Source: Daldinia sp. FL1419
Lineage: Eukaryota; Ascomycota; Sordariomycetes; Xylariales; Hypoxylaceae
Length of the DNA: 64,000 nt
Direction of reading: 5' to 3'
Assembly: GCA_025201765.1 (NCBI GenBank)
Contig: MU623342.1
Span: 248,001-312,000, forward strand
Below the pieces are notes generated by a model, which ran no database searches, was not told the DNA's origin, and saw nothing but the letters and a program-made list of their open reading frames with translations. This document shows positions 36,185-47,095 of the stretch, in pieces. Position 1 is the stretch's first letter; the number at the start of each line of letters is the position of its first letter. The position numbers were made by a program, and so were the translations under genes.

Positions 36185-36364
36185 TCAGGCACCTAGAACC
36201 AACAGATCTTTTGATAAGCTATCTTTCTTACCGAGAATCGTCTCTGCCGCAGGCACCAGCGATGAAGGCACGCTCTGTCCCTCCTCCAAGTAGCAAAGGA
36301 TACTAGGATTTAGCCAAAGCGTAGCAGCCAAGCTCTGCACTTTATCAGCATCGATGGCATTTAG
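36185..36364 (-). pseudogene. Possible broken gene fragment
   Basis: A 59-codon minus-strand stretch reads like protein (DADKVQSLAATLWLNPSILC ... VPAAETILGKKDSLSKDLL). It has no start codon and is preceded by an in-frame TAG. After its TGA, a second coding-like stretch (SGALGITLSRGRPVVKGF) continues in another frame down to about 36100. A potential 39-bp intron between them does not restore the frame. It sits in the 730-bp gap between two intact minus-strand genes. I do not recognise the family. A remnant of a duplicated or lost gene is the likeliest reading, chance the main alternative. Confidence 0.25.
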
Positions 36365-36458
36365 CTAGGAACGGCCGCACTCTCGACTAATAGGAACGGA
36401 CCCGACTCCAACGGCCACCCGCGAGAATAGGTTGGATGGTTATTGAATTTCGATAGGT

Positions 36459-37333
36459 TCACTCTTGATCGTCTTCCACTTCCTCCATCGAAACTTTTTG
36501 GGGCCCTGTCGGAGTAATGAGTTCTGACGCGTCATTTTGGGTCCGAGTAGTTTTGAGGTAGCCTTCTTTCTCCAACCGGTCGGCTTCTTCAGGCTCCATC
36601 AGGCCACCGTGGCCTTTGCTCTTTTCCATCTTCATCCGAACCGCCGTGGGCACGAATGCGTTAACGGCCTCTTTACGCAAGTCACGTACTATCGGTTTCG
36701 CTTCATATACCGTCTTAGATTCTACCGGCGCAGATGGCGGCGGTTGTCGCTTGTCTTGGCCACCCAAAGGTGTATCGTTCGCATTCCGTGATGCCCTGCG
36801 TTTCGCATACCATTTATCTAATATTTCCTTCGGAATTGGCGGCGGCGTGTCTCGCGGCATGGGAATATTTTTGACGTCTTCGGGCACGTCGCTGTCGCTG
36901 CTGAGGGCATCATCACCGCCTCTTCTCCGCTTGCCTAGCACATTATTGTTCCCTTGACCGTCGCCTCTGAAACCACCACCACGACCAAATGACGGCGCCT
37001 TATCGCCCAGAGCTTCTCTAGCCTTGTTCACTGCTTTCAGGTCGCGCTCTAGCCCTTCTAGTACCGATTCTTCATGCTTGGTAAGTTTGCCGCCGCTGGA
37101 CGTGATCTTTTTTAGGTCGTCGATCTGCTTTTGTATCCTCTCGGGGTTCCGCTTCGCGAGCTTCTCGTTCCGGCGGGCAGCGGCTTCTGCTTTGCCTACG
37201 AGTAATTGTTAGTAGGTGTTCTCAATATCGTCGAATGTCATGATAGCGATACGCAATTACCTTTCTTGAGCGCCTTGGCCTTTTCCGCTTTGCGCTGAGC
37301 CTGTACGGGGTTGAAATTCTTCTCCTTCGGCAT
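36459..37333 (-). CDS. wbp11: WW-domain-binding protein 11-like splicing factor
   Basis: Two exons on the minus strand: 37261-37333 and 36459-37195 with a 65-bp intron, 269 residues. The N-terminus MPKEKNFNPVQAQRKAEKAK, continued by ALKKGKAEAAARRNEKLAKR and NPERIQKQIDDLKKI across the splice, is the conserved WBP11 start. A second helix with HEESVLEGLERDLKAV follows, then a Gly/Arg patch, an acidic Ser-Asp stretch and the proline motif PRDTPPPIPKE. The C-terminal part contains VRDLRKEAVNAFVPTAVRMK, typical of fungal members. In animals WBP11 is a nuclear protein acting in pre-mRNA splicing; the fungal role is inferred. The small first exon (73 nt) supplies the true start. Confidence 0.88.
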
Positions 37334-38011
37334 GATAGTCAAGCGATTGGGTATATATGGCTATCACAAAGGGTCGTTGGTCGTTAGAAAATGCGTTGCA
37401 CTTCGGCATAAATCGTGTGGAAACGCGCGTTGGAGGACAGGGGACATTAAAGTAGGTAGGTACGTAGTTGTGAAATATGGGTTCTTGCAGGATATTTCAG
37501 CCTTGTGCAGCGCTATTGCATCACATCAATGCACAGTGTGGCGCTCTAGCAATTTAAACCGTATTCCTATTCCCCATTGATGATAAGACGATAAGCAGGT
37601 AGCCGGGCAATCAGGGCGATTCCAGCAGGGCGGCATGACGGGAACGCAGTTGACAGGGGATAGCGCCAGTACGCCAGGGCAGCCGGGGCTACCTATTATA
37701 GGTTAGGTACATACGGTACGTACACACTGGGTAACCGACCGTAGCACGTCTCCATAGCGCGTATCTCGTAGCACGGAGCACTAAGCAGGGGGGGGTTATA
37801 CATAAAAAGGAAGGAAGGGAGATCTGAGAGCAGTTTGTCCAGGGCTTGTTGGGTAAGTGCTAGGTAAATGCCCAGGTAAGCTACACTAGTAAGTACGATA
37901 GAGCTTAGGCGTTTCGAAGTCTAGCGGCTGCTGGGGTGACAATGTTGACTTTACACAACTCATGTAACTAGGTAGGTAGTGTATGGACATAACTCATAAC
38001 TAACTTTAATC

Positions 38012-38048
<37 letters not shown>

Positions 38049-38417
38049 GTTCCGCAAGAATTCAAGACCCCGCCATCTTTTCATTGCAGCCCAATCGCGA
38101 CGCCATCCCACCTTTCATTCTTCCAACAGGCATGTAATAAGAAAAAAAAAAAGAAAAAAAAGCATCATTTGGTTGCTAGTGATCAACCATCGTGCAGGAA
38201 GCTTGGTTCTTTCTTCTTGCATCTTGCATAATCCCCGAACGAGTATTGGTCTTTTTTACTTTTATCAATTGGGTCCATCTTCCCATCTTTTATCTTCGTT
38301 AACTGCTCCTAAGACGAGCCCCTCTCTCAACCCTGGGCTTCGTGTTTATTCGATTATCCTTTAGACGCTCCAACTCCAGCAGTTACACTCTAACATTCTT
38401 TATTGGTGCCGAGAGCT
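37334..38417. other. Divergent promoter region
   Basis: Lies between the divergent WBP11-like and Dbf2 genes. It contains an (ATT)n microsatellite (38012-38048), an A-rich tract near 38142-38162 and a CT-rich Dbf2 leader (38260-38400). No coding region supported. Confidence 0.45.
38012..38048. repeat. (ATT)n microsatellite
   Basis: About 12 uninterrupted TAT/ATT trinucleotides (37 bp), 370 bp upstream of the Dbf2 start codon. Confidence 0.9.
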
Positions 38418-40510
38418 ATGGCAAGCTTTTTATCCACAATGTTTCCCTCTCCCGGTCCAAAAGACGTCAAGTCACCTATCTCAGACCTTCCAGGTACACC
38501 GATCAAGAATACATTTGTAACTCCCGTCGCGACACCTCAAGGTAGCCCGAGCAAAAAGACGTTACCCCCAGGAGCCAACGAACTTCCTACCACACTCGAC
38601 GCATTGAAACTTAACCCCGTTTCCCTCGATAGTCCCGTCCGACTTGGAAGACCTCAGAATGGTGCTAGCCCTTTATCACCAACCAAAAGCAACATCCAAC
38701 CAGCTGACGATGGATACTTTCCGACCGCATCCCCCACTGTGGATAACAGCATTGTTCATAAGGCAGGGGAGCCCACAGGAACTCCCTTGAAGAAGCAGGG
38801 ACAGGAGAACACGCCGCCGTCTAGAATACCCGTGCGAGACTCCGTCTACCAGCACAACCAAGCTGCGAGATCCCGCGCGGAACTTTACCAACTCCGAGAC
38901 ACTCGACCAATAACGCCTACTACCAAGAGATTTAACACCTCTCGCGGTCTTACTCCCGAGGAAATGGAGCTTTTGAAAAAGCCCAACGTTCGCCGCCTAG
39001 TCAACGTCACACAATTGTGTAAGGCTATATTTCGAAGCAAACCACGGATGCACTGCTAACTCCTTGAAGACTTCCTAGACTACTATTTCGATCTGCTCAC
39101 ATATGTCGGCGCCAGGCAGTCGAGGCTGAATGCCTTCAAGGCCGAGGTGCCGCCGCCGCCGGAAACCGACCAAGAAGAGTATAACCAGCTGTGGCAGAAG
39201 TACACCGGCAGAGAACGGGCAAACCTCCGCAAACGTCGCATACGCCTTCGACACGGCGATTTCCAAATCTTGACTCAAGTTGGTCAAGGAGGTTATGGGC
39301 AAGTGTTCCTAGCCCAGAAAAAGGATACCAAGGAGGTATGCGCCTTGAAAGTCATGAACAAGAAGTTGCTCTTTAAGTTGGACGAGATCCGCCATGTTCT
39401 CACGGAGAGGGATATCCTTACCACTGCCAACAGCGAGTGGCTCGTCCGCCTCCTATATTCGTTCCAAGATGACAAGAATATCTATCTTGCTATGGAATAC
39501 GTACCTGGCGGAGACTTCAGAACGCTCCTCAATAACACGGGTGTCTTATCCAATCGACATGCTCGCTTCTATATCGCCGAGATGTTCTGCTCTGTGGATG
39601 CACTTCACAAGCTGGGCTATATCCACCGAGATTTAAAACCTGAAAACTTCCTGATCGATTCCACAGGCCATGTAAAACTAACCGACTTCGGCTTGGCAGC
39701 TGGTAACGTCGCGTCATCGAAGATCAATTCGATGCGCATCAGGCTCGAAAAAGCTTCCGAGACCGACGTGCCGTTTGGTAAGGCTATGGATAAACGAACC
39801 GTCGCGGAGCGTCGAGAGGGTTATCAGACTATGCGTGAGAGGGACACGAATTATGCGAAATCCATAGTAGGATCGCCGGATTACATGGCCCCAGAGGTGC
39901 TTCGCGGCGAAGAGTACGACTACACTGTCGACTATTGGAGCTTGGGATGCATGTTATTTGAGGCTCTCACCGGATTCCCCCCTTTCGCAGGCGCTACGGC
40001 CGACGAGACGTGGCACAATCTGAAGCATTGGAAGGAGGTGCTAAAACGACCGGTCTGGGAGGATCCGAACTATTTCTTAAGCACCCGTACTTGGAACTTT
40101 ATCACTACGTAAGTTTTGCTGGGATTGGCGTAGCAATGCCGCTGACTATTTCAAGGTGTATTAATTCAAGATCCAAACGATTTTCCAACATTAAGGATAT
40201 CTTCGAACATCAGTATTTCGCCGAAGTAGATTGGAACACTTTGAGAGAGTCGAAAGCTCCCTTTGTCCCCGAGCTGGATTCGGAGACGGATGCAGGGTAC
40301 TTTGATGATTTCACTAACGAAGCTGACATGGCCAAGTACAAAGAAGTCCACGATAAACAACAGGCTCTTGAGAGCATGGCCGATCGAGATGAGCAGATGA
40401 GCAAGGGTCTCTTCGTTGGCTTTACGTTCCGCCATCGTAAGCCTACCACGGAAGACGGTAGCCCACGGAAGCGGATACAGACTGACGAAACGTTCGGCAC
40501 GATGCTCTAG
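38418..40510 (+). CDS. dbf2: NDR-family protein kinase Dbf2/Sid2 (septation, mitotic exit)
   Basis: Three exons: 38418-39018, 39070-40108 and 40156-40510 (1995 nt, 664 residues); introns of 51 and 47 bp. This serine/threonine kinase acts at the end of the septation-initiation/mitotic-exit network with a Mob1 partner. Residues 1-195 are Ser/Pro/Thr-rich. The Mob-binding N-terminal regulatory region (about 195-260) spans intron 1 (NVTQLYFLDYYFDLL). The kinase domain begins at about 265 with GQGGYGQVF; the ATP lysine is in CALKVMNKK (about 292), the catalytic loop is YIHRDLKPENFL (about 385), DFG follows at about 405, and after a long NDR-type insert the activation loop is KSIVGSPDYMAPEVL (about 464). 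Exon 3 gives the hydrophobic motif GLFVGFTFRHR (about 632), whose threonine is the regulatory phosphosite. The start is the first ATG in frame at MASFLSTMF. Confidence 0.95.
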
Positions 40511-43074
40511 GGTAGGCGTCCGCTGTCTACATTTAAGAGGCGGTAACACTACGTTTAAGCTTAACGGCTTTGTCGTTTGCCGCTTCGTGGTGTCCATTTG
40601 ATTTGACGGCAATGGGTGGTTTTTAGACGATGCCCAAGGTGTCGTCACACGATAACGTGGTTCTGTGCCACATTTTCTTTGTTTTGTTTTGTTTTGTTTT
40701 TTTTCCCGATGAGTGGATCCTCGAAAGGCCGGTTAGTGGTTTGAAGGCGTTTTCGGGTCTCGTGCATATCGTGTAAGGAGTTCTACTGAGGGGGGTTTAA
40801 TGGAGGGCATACGCGTCTAATCCCGGCATGATGATTCCGAGTGAAGCCATAGGGCTTCTAATGTGGAGAGGGAGGGGAGTATCCAGGTAGCACCAGTCGT
40901 GTACAACAGTGTCGCAATAGACTGTTTTTTTTTGTTTCAGCCTCAGATGTGTAGTCAGTCTACCGTCTTTCTTGCCCCGAAAAACTTGCTATTCTGATGA
41001 GCATAGGCTTACGTCTTCAATATTGAAATATTGAAGATGATCGGCAGACTACACGTCAGTATTCGATATGGATATTCTAGGCTTTCTATAATGGAAGAAG
41101 AAGCTTTGCTTTCAAATGTGTAAGTTTGATCGTATAATACATTTCAATGAAACCTTCGAAGCCAGTTCTTTTAAGAGAGGAAACCGTTCGACGTGAAATA
41201 ACCAAGGTTAAATCAAATCTATATTTGGGAATTACCGAACCTAAACGCGAAGAAAGGAGGACTTAATATGTAGGGAAGTACCTAAGAAGAAGCCAACGAG
41301 AGAGAGCGGTAAGCCAAACAACCAAAGGAAGGGAAACTCGCGTGGTTTTTTCGGGACCGGAAAAGATGAGACTTACCTGTTTAAGGAATATCAGAGCAGC
41401 AAGGGCGACGTTGATTGGTTGTTCGAATATGGTTTGACCAATCTTTTAAGTTTTCTCGGACGTCCCCAATGCTTAACCCCGCGCAAACACACACACACTC
41501 TCTCTCTCTCTTCTATCTGCAAGACAATAATAAACCCAGCCTGGTCTGACTTGACCCTCGGCATGCATTACCGACGAAGCTTAATAGTGCTGCTGCTCAG
41601 CCATCCGGTTTTCGGGTCGATGAGAGACTCGAATCACTCGATGTGATCGGGGATCATACTATCGTACTTAATGCATGCCGTCATAATATAGGAACTAGGG
41701 GTAAACAAGTCGAGACGATCGACGAGTTTGCCTTGCCTTGCCCTGCCTTGCCCTGCCTTGCCTTACTTTGCTTGGCGTTCAGTTAGACATAGCATTAGTC
41801 GACTATCTACATGCCTCCCTCATAGGTACCTAGGTAGCGTAAATGAAAGAAAGAAAAAAAACCTCGGCGATATTCTGCGCGTTGGTAAGCCGAGCGCACC
41901 AAGGTACCTACTTACATATCCAGCACATGGGGGATTACGACTCCTACGGCTTCGGGAACGAGATGTGGGAATTTTGTTGGATAATGCGAATACCTAACAC
42001 GTTTATACCCAGAGGCCCAGCAGACGGCGCCAGCTTACGCGAACGGCACACGTAGGACGGCATATCCCGACCTGATTCCTCCAACCAGCTTCGCGCTTGC
42101 TCTTCCCCAGATGCGGTCGTACAGCGAGTCCTTCCTACGCTCTAGGGATTGCTGTTCCCGCGCGGCGGCGAGGACGCGCGGCTTTCTTGGGTTATGCGGG
42201 ATCTGCGGCTGGGATGGGCGGTGGGCGAGAAGAAGGTCTTCTGGAAAACTCAGCCCGAAAGTTGTGCTTGTTAACCCTAACTTTTTTCTTCTTCTTATTC
42301 TTCACTTCCCTTTCCGTTCCCCCCTCTCGAGACAGGTGATAGGCGGTATGAAGACAATGTCGTAGCCGAGCTAACCTTCGCGAGTGCGTAGGCTCGGAGA
42401 GGAGACGATCACGCGCGGCAAGCCCCCTCTCTCTCCCCCCCGCCGAAAATTTAGAGTATGCGGATGAGCAGGTAAGCAAGCGCCAGACAAGGCGAGATGG
42501 AATAGAATAGACGGATGGAATATGGATCGGATAGGCGAGGGCGAGGGCGAGGGCGAGGGACGATGACGAACGGTGGTTTCGCAGCCCCAGCTAGCCTAGC
42601 CCTGGGCACCACACGCACTCCCTCTCATACATGTCTACATACACCTACACATACACCTACACATACGTACATACAAGTCCCAGGTTTCCCTGACGGATCT
42701 TGACGTACATGACACAAAAGTCTCGACTGGCTGACTTGACTGACTGGCTCCATCCGGTCTTTACTCGGCCGCACAGTCGTTCACTAGCTACGTAAGGCTG
42801 GGCTGATCGGGAAGCATATAAGTATATGCTCTCGATTTTTCTCTCTCTTCTCTCGACACTCTGACGTGCTTGCTTTCTTCGATCTCGTTGCTATCTCCAC
42901 GTGTCTTGGTATCTTTACATTGCATACGGACTTGACGAGGCTATACATATTTATTTATCTTGTCGTCTTGGTCTTGGGATATTAGTGCGCCCGGAGTATA
43001 GGAGATACCTACCTAGTTGTACGCTCGTACGTACGGATCTATATACCACTTGTACGAAGTCCACGTGCGACAAT
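40511..43074. other. Intergenic region with short repeats
   Basis: No supported gene in 2.5 kb. It holds TTTTG repeats (about 40679-40700), a CCTTG/CCCTG pentamer run (41728-41765), GGGCGA repeats (42534-42558) and ACACCTACACAT repeats (about 42640-42665). The CT-rich stretch at 42835-42900 is a probable promoter and leader of the downstream wall-protein gene. Confidence 0.4.
41728..41765. repeat. CCTTG/CCCTG pentamer repeat
   Basis: Seven consecutive pentamers alternating CCTTG and CCCTG in intergenic DNA. Confidence 0.85.
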
Positions 43075-44177
43075 ATGAAGTCTTCGACTGTCGCCGTCAT
43101 CTTGGCGCCTGCAGCTGTCTCCGCGCAGTGGTGGAGAGGTGCCCCGGGTTGTGCTGTGAGTTCTTTTCTCGCCTTGCTTCTACTCTCAGATCCCTCCCTC
43201 TAGTCCTTACTCTCATCACCTCCGTCCCCTTGCGTCTTACATCCATCTTACCTCCCCCACCTCTCCCACCTCTCCCGAGTACCCAGTCCTATCCCTCCTC
43301 TATAGCATACCACAACGTTACACAATCCATCCACTAACACCATCTCCCCCAACAGCAATCCTGCCTCTCGTCCGCCTGGTCCAGCCCCACCGCCACCGTA
43401 ACAAGCGGCTGGCCCGCGCAATCCGCGTACTGCGACGCGGATCAGGGCAGCAGCATCAACGCGTGCATCAGCAGCGCGTGCGCGACGTCCACATCCTCCA
43501 CCGCGTACGAGTCCTACACCTCGCTCTCCAGCTCCCTCTGCTCGCGGTACTCCGAGTGCACGTCCGCCGGGAGCACCGGAGTCCGCACGGTGACGTACTC
43601 CGCGGGCCCCGTGACCTGGGCCGCGCCAGGCGGTTGGGGCGGCGGCGCGAAGGCGTTCGGCGGCCCGTTTGCGGAGAATAATGGCCCGCCGAACGGCTCG
43701 GAGATTTCGAGCGCGGTAGATTCGTACAGGCAGTACTGGAGCGAGTGGGCTTCTGCCTTCCAGTCCTCGCGCAGCTGGACTGGTGGCGTGGCGACTGTCA
43801 CCGGCTGCGACTTCGACGGGTCACCGTGGTTCGTGGGCCCCGGGTGCGGCTGGAACGGGCTAGGCGGGTTTAATGGCTGGGTTGGTTGGGGATCAGGATG
43901 GAGCTGGGGTCCGACGACTACGGAGACAGTCACGTTTACAACCACCGATACGGCGGGCGAGACGACTACCGGAACCGGCCTGGCGGCTGTTGCGCTCGCG
44001 GTTAGTGGTACGCTGACTACGTCTACGACGTTAGGCACGCCAACGGCGACGGACAACGCGGAGAGCGGTGCGGCGCCGAGGATGGGCGGTGGATTGCCCG
44101 GTGCGGAGGGCTCGGTTGTCACGGGGATGATGGGGGTTGCGTTGGGGGCGATTTTGGTCGTCGCTGGTATGTTGTAA
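43075..44177 (+). CDS. Cys-rich, GPI-anchored-type cell-surface protein
   Basis: Two exons: 43075-43155 and 43356-44177 around a 200-bp intron (GTGAGT...CACTAAC...AACAG), 300 residues. Residues 1-17 form a signal peptide (MKSSTVAVILAPAAVSA). The mature protein starts QWWRGAPGCA, and the splice gives PGCAQSCLSSAW. Further cysteines lie in YCDADQ, INACISSACA and SLCSRYSEC, giving a spacing reminiscent of CFEM domains. A Gly/Trp-rich centre (WNGLGGFNGWVGWGSGWSW) is followed by a Thr-rich stretch likely to be O-glycosylated. The last 17 residues are hydrophobic after a small-residue zone, the pattern of a GPI-anchor signal. I infer a wall or membrane protein; CFEM membership is uncertain because the spacing is not canonical. 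It runs tail to tail with the WSC sensor gene. Confidence 0.8.
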
Positions 44178-44633
44178 GGGAAAGGGGTTAACCTGCCTAC
44201 CTTATATATATATACCTACTTAGGTATAATTTGCCTTTTATGATGTTATAGTGCTATGGTTTATATACCCCTTGCCGAATATGAAAATAGGGGGATGAAT
44301 TTAGTTAGATTGTTCCTCGGGGAGCAGCGCGTCTGGATGAAGGGGGAAATGAGATGTGTTTTGGGTATATGATAATGGAGCTTTGATGCTTGGATATGAA
44401 ATACTACGGTATAAAACGTACCAGGTCTTGAATTAAGGAGTATTAATGATAGGAAAAGAAAAACGACTTAACGATTTACTAGACACTCCAACTTAGACCT
44501 TGCGATAACTGTAAATTCAACGTTCGATTATCATGATATGCTACTTTCTTCTATGGCAGTCGTCCCTTATCACCACCTCCAGGGAACAGAGTAAAACAAC
44601 GCATTTCAGAGTCCCTTTCGATACCGCACCATG
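44178..44633. other. Convergent 3' region
   Basis: 456 bp between two convergent genes; AT-rich with a TATATA tract at about 44201-44212. Probably both 3' UTRs; no gene seen. Confidence 0.4.
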
Positions 44634-46798
44634 CTACTTCTTCTTCTCTTGCTCGTCATCCGACGGGAACAAGATGCTCGTTCCAACCGTCTCCGCCGAC
44701 TCAGGCGAAACGTTTCCTCCCTCCCGTGCTCGCGCCGCGCCATCGCTTTCGACGTCCTGGTTCTCTTCGCCTACGGTGTAGATCGTGTCTCTGTTTGATT
44801 GTCCCGAGGGCGTGTGAAGCGGTATTTGCAGTTGCAGTTGCAGTTGCGGTCCTAGTCCTCCTTGTCCTGCGCTAAAAACCCGTCCGCTAGCTGGCGATCC
44901 CTCGGCGCGGGGGTATACAGAGCCTCTTCGTACTCGTAGAATCGTTGGGCCGTCCTTCAGCGGCGGGATAGGCGGCGGAGGCGATGTCTCTCCCGTAGCT
45001 AGCTCCCGCCCTGTTGGCTCACCAAGTCCCTTAGACTCTTTCTCTCCGGCGTCTGCGAAACCGGCTTTCACCCCCGATCCAGGCGTGGGCGAAGAGACAT
45101 TCATCGCCTGTGAGCCTTGCTGCTGCTGTCGTAGTCTAGGGGGCGTAGGGGGCAGCGGGATCGAAGGCGGGCCACCAGCCGGGGGCTGGAAGAGGCTGGA
45201 TATCTTGCGACGGTGCCAAGCGCGTTCGCCGAGCGGGGCTTCGGGACGGGCAGCAGGGGCGGGAGTTGCCACACCGGCGTTGTTAAAGCCGAAGATGAAC
45301 TGTCCTGCGGGGCTACCTCGCCATTCTACCGAGGAGCTTGTCGCGGATGGAGGCGCGTCAGAGGGAGAGGGTGTGGCTAGACCCTGAGCCGAGGCGCGGC
45401 GAGCGCGATCGTGCTCTACCACTTCATTGTAGAGGTCGTGGCATTCAGCGATTAATTCGTCCATGGTTGGTCGATGTTCGGGCCAAGAAGTATGTTCAGG
45501 GTGGCGGAGACGAGTGCCGGATTCGAGGGCGGGTGTGTTGGGGACCAAGTATACGCCACCGTCCGCCACTGTTTCGGCGCCGGTACCAGCGCGCGGATCT
45601 TGACCCCCTTCTCCCTGTACATCTTGAACGGTAACCCCGGGCTCCTTGCCCAAGTCCTGGAGCTGGTGACCGGCGGTATCGATAGCGCTAGGAACAGGTC
45701 GTCGCGGGAGCTGGTTGTCCTTGTCCGCATCCTGGGGCTGGCCTTCAGGTATGGCCTCTGTATTCGCGGCTTGTCGGAGTTTCTTTCGCTTGTAGGCTCG
45801 GACGCCGAGGAAGATGAATGCTCCTAGGATGATTGCGCCCGAAACGCTACCCGTAACTGCTGCGATAGTGGGACCGGTGGACGGCGCATCAGGAGGATCG
45901 GAAGGTTTAGAGAGCGGGAGAGCTGATGAGGCTATGACTGCCTTTCCTGTTGCGCCCTGTGAGTTTCCTGGGGTTTTGGCTTCGGTAGACTTCAAGGCGT
46001 TGGTAGTTTGGAAGGATGCACCTGAGTCAATACCGGAAGATAGTGAGGTTCCTGTGGCGGGCGTCTCACTCTCATCTCCATTCTCGATACTCTCGTTGCT
46101 ACTCTGGGTTGTGTCTTGACTTGTCGCTTGATCACCATCGCCAGCATCCTGGAGGCGATACACAGCAACCGTATCCTTTCCTCCACACGAGAGGCTCGCG
46201 TCGCCCGAACAAGGCATGTCGCACTCGCCAAGCGTAATTTTACGAGCTTCCGGTACAAGTTGAAGTCCGCAGACACATTCTCTGCAGCATGAGGTTGCTG
46301 GGTTAGTATCACATGTACAGGTAAAGTCACGATGAGATTACAAGAAGCGCAAGTGGGAGAGGTGAGTGCTTACCTTCCGTTACTCACTCCAACGAATCCG
46401 TAGTGTTCCGTAGTCTTCTTTGGCGGGTGCTGGTCTGCGCAACCTTCCAGGCATGCTCTGACCGTCAGCTTGTCGAGAGGTACCTTAACCGGGACGGTAG
46501 AGCCACCCTCTTTCCCGAAAATGCTTCCCTCGTCGCCAGGAGGGCGGCTGTAACACCCTAGTAGCGAATACAACGAGCCCGTAGGCGTTGCGGCAGGATT
46601 GTATGCTATCGTCGTCGTTACGGTAACAGTCGAGACGTGAACGACAGGTGTAGGAGGAGGCCCTAGCATTCCCAGTTCTGAAGTGCTTCCACCTGCCCAT
46701 TCGTTGTCACAACTTGCGTGAAAGAGTAGCCCACTCCATAGCAACGTTTTTAAAAAGTCCTTCCTATAATTGATTTCTGCGGAGACCATCGTTGACAT
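44634..46798 (-). CDS. WSC-domain transmembrane sensor
   Basis: Two exons on the minus strand: 46374-46798 and 44634-46281, joined over a 92-bp intron, 690 residues. Hydrophobic residues 15-27 (FLKTLLWSGLLFH) suggest a signal peptide or anchor. The WSC carbohydrate-binding domain (about 78-171) shows LLGCYSRPP, LTVRACLEGCA, YGFVGVSNGRECVCG (across the splice), GECDMPCSGD and CGGKDTVAVYRL, the expected eight-cysteine pattern. A Ser/Thr-rich stalk follows, then one membrane helix (about 283-306: GAIILGAFIFLGV) with the stop-transfer RAYKRKK. The cytoplasmic tail of about 380 residues is Pro/Gly/Ser-rich. Wsc1-type sensors detect wall stress and recruit Rom2 to activate Rho1; that role is inferred here. 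The tail is much longer than in yeast Wsc proteins. Met-4 is an alternative start. Confidence 0.88.
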
Positions 46799-47050
46799 CG
46801 TCCGGACGATGTGCGTATGATTTGGTTTGAGCCATTGTGCCCAGATAATCGGCTGGGCGACATATCTCCATGAACTCCCGTCAACCAGTGTCGCCGCTGA
46901 GTCCTCCTATACACAAAGGGATGGTGGATGACACTATGTTCATAGGACCGAACAAAGAGCCTTGCCTCGCTTGCGGCTTTGCGAGCCTATTCTGGTCAAT
47001 GAAGAAAGGCATTTTTCGGCAGTGGGTTAAGTCCCACGACCCAAGAGTTA

Positions 47051-47095
47051 TTATACTCTTATACTCCTATACTCTTATACTCTTACTATACTCTT
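47051..47095. repeat. TATACTCTTA tandem repeat
   Basis: About four and a half 10-bp units with single-base variants, in the upstream region of the WSC sensor gene. Confidence 0.8.

Noticed and set aside
43514..44122. 202-codon minus-strand frame
   Set aside because: Antisense shadow of the GPI-type wall protein; Pro/Val-rich, produced by the Gly/Thr-rich + strand codons.
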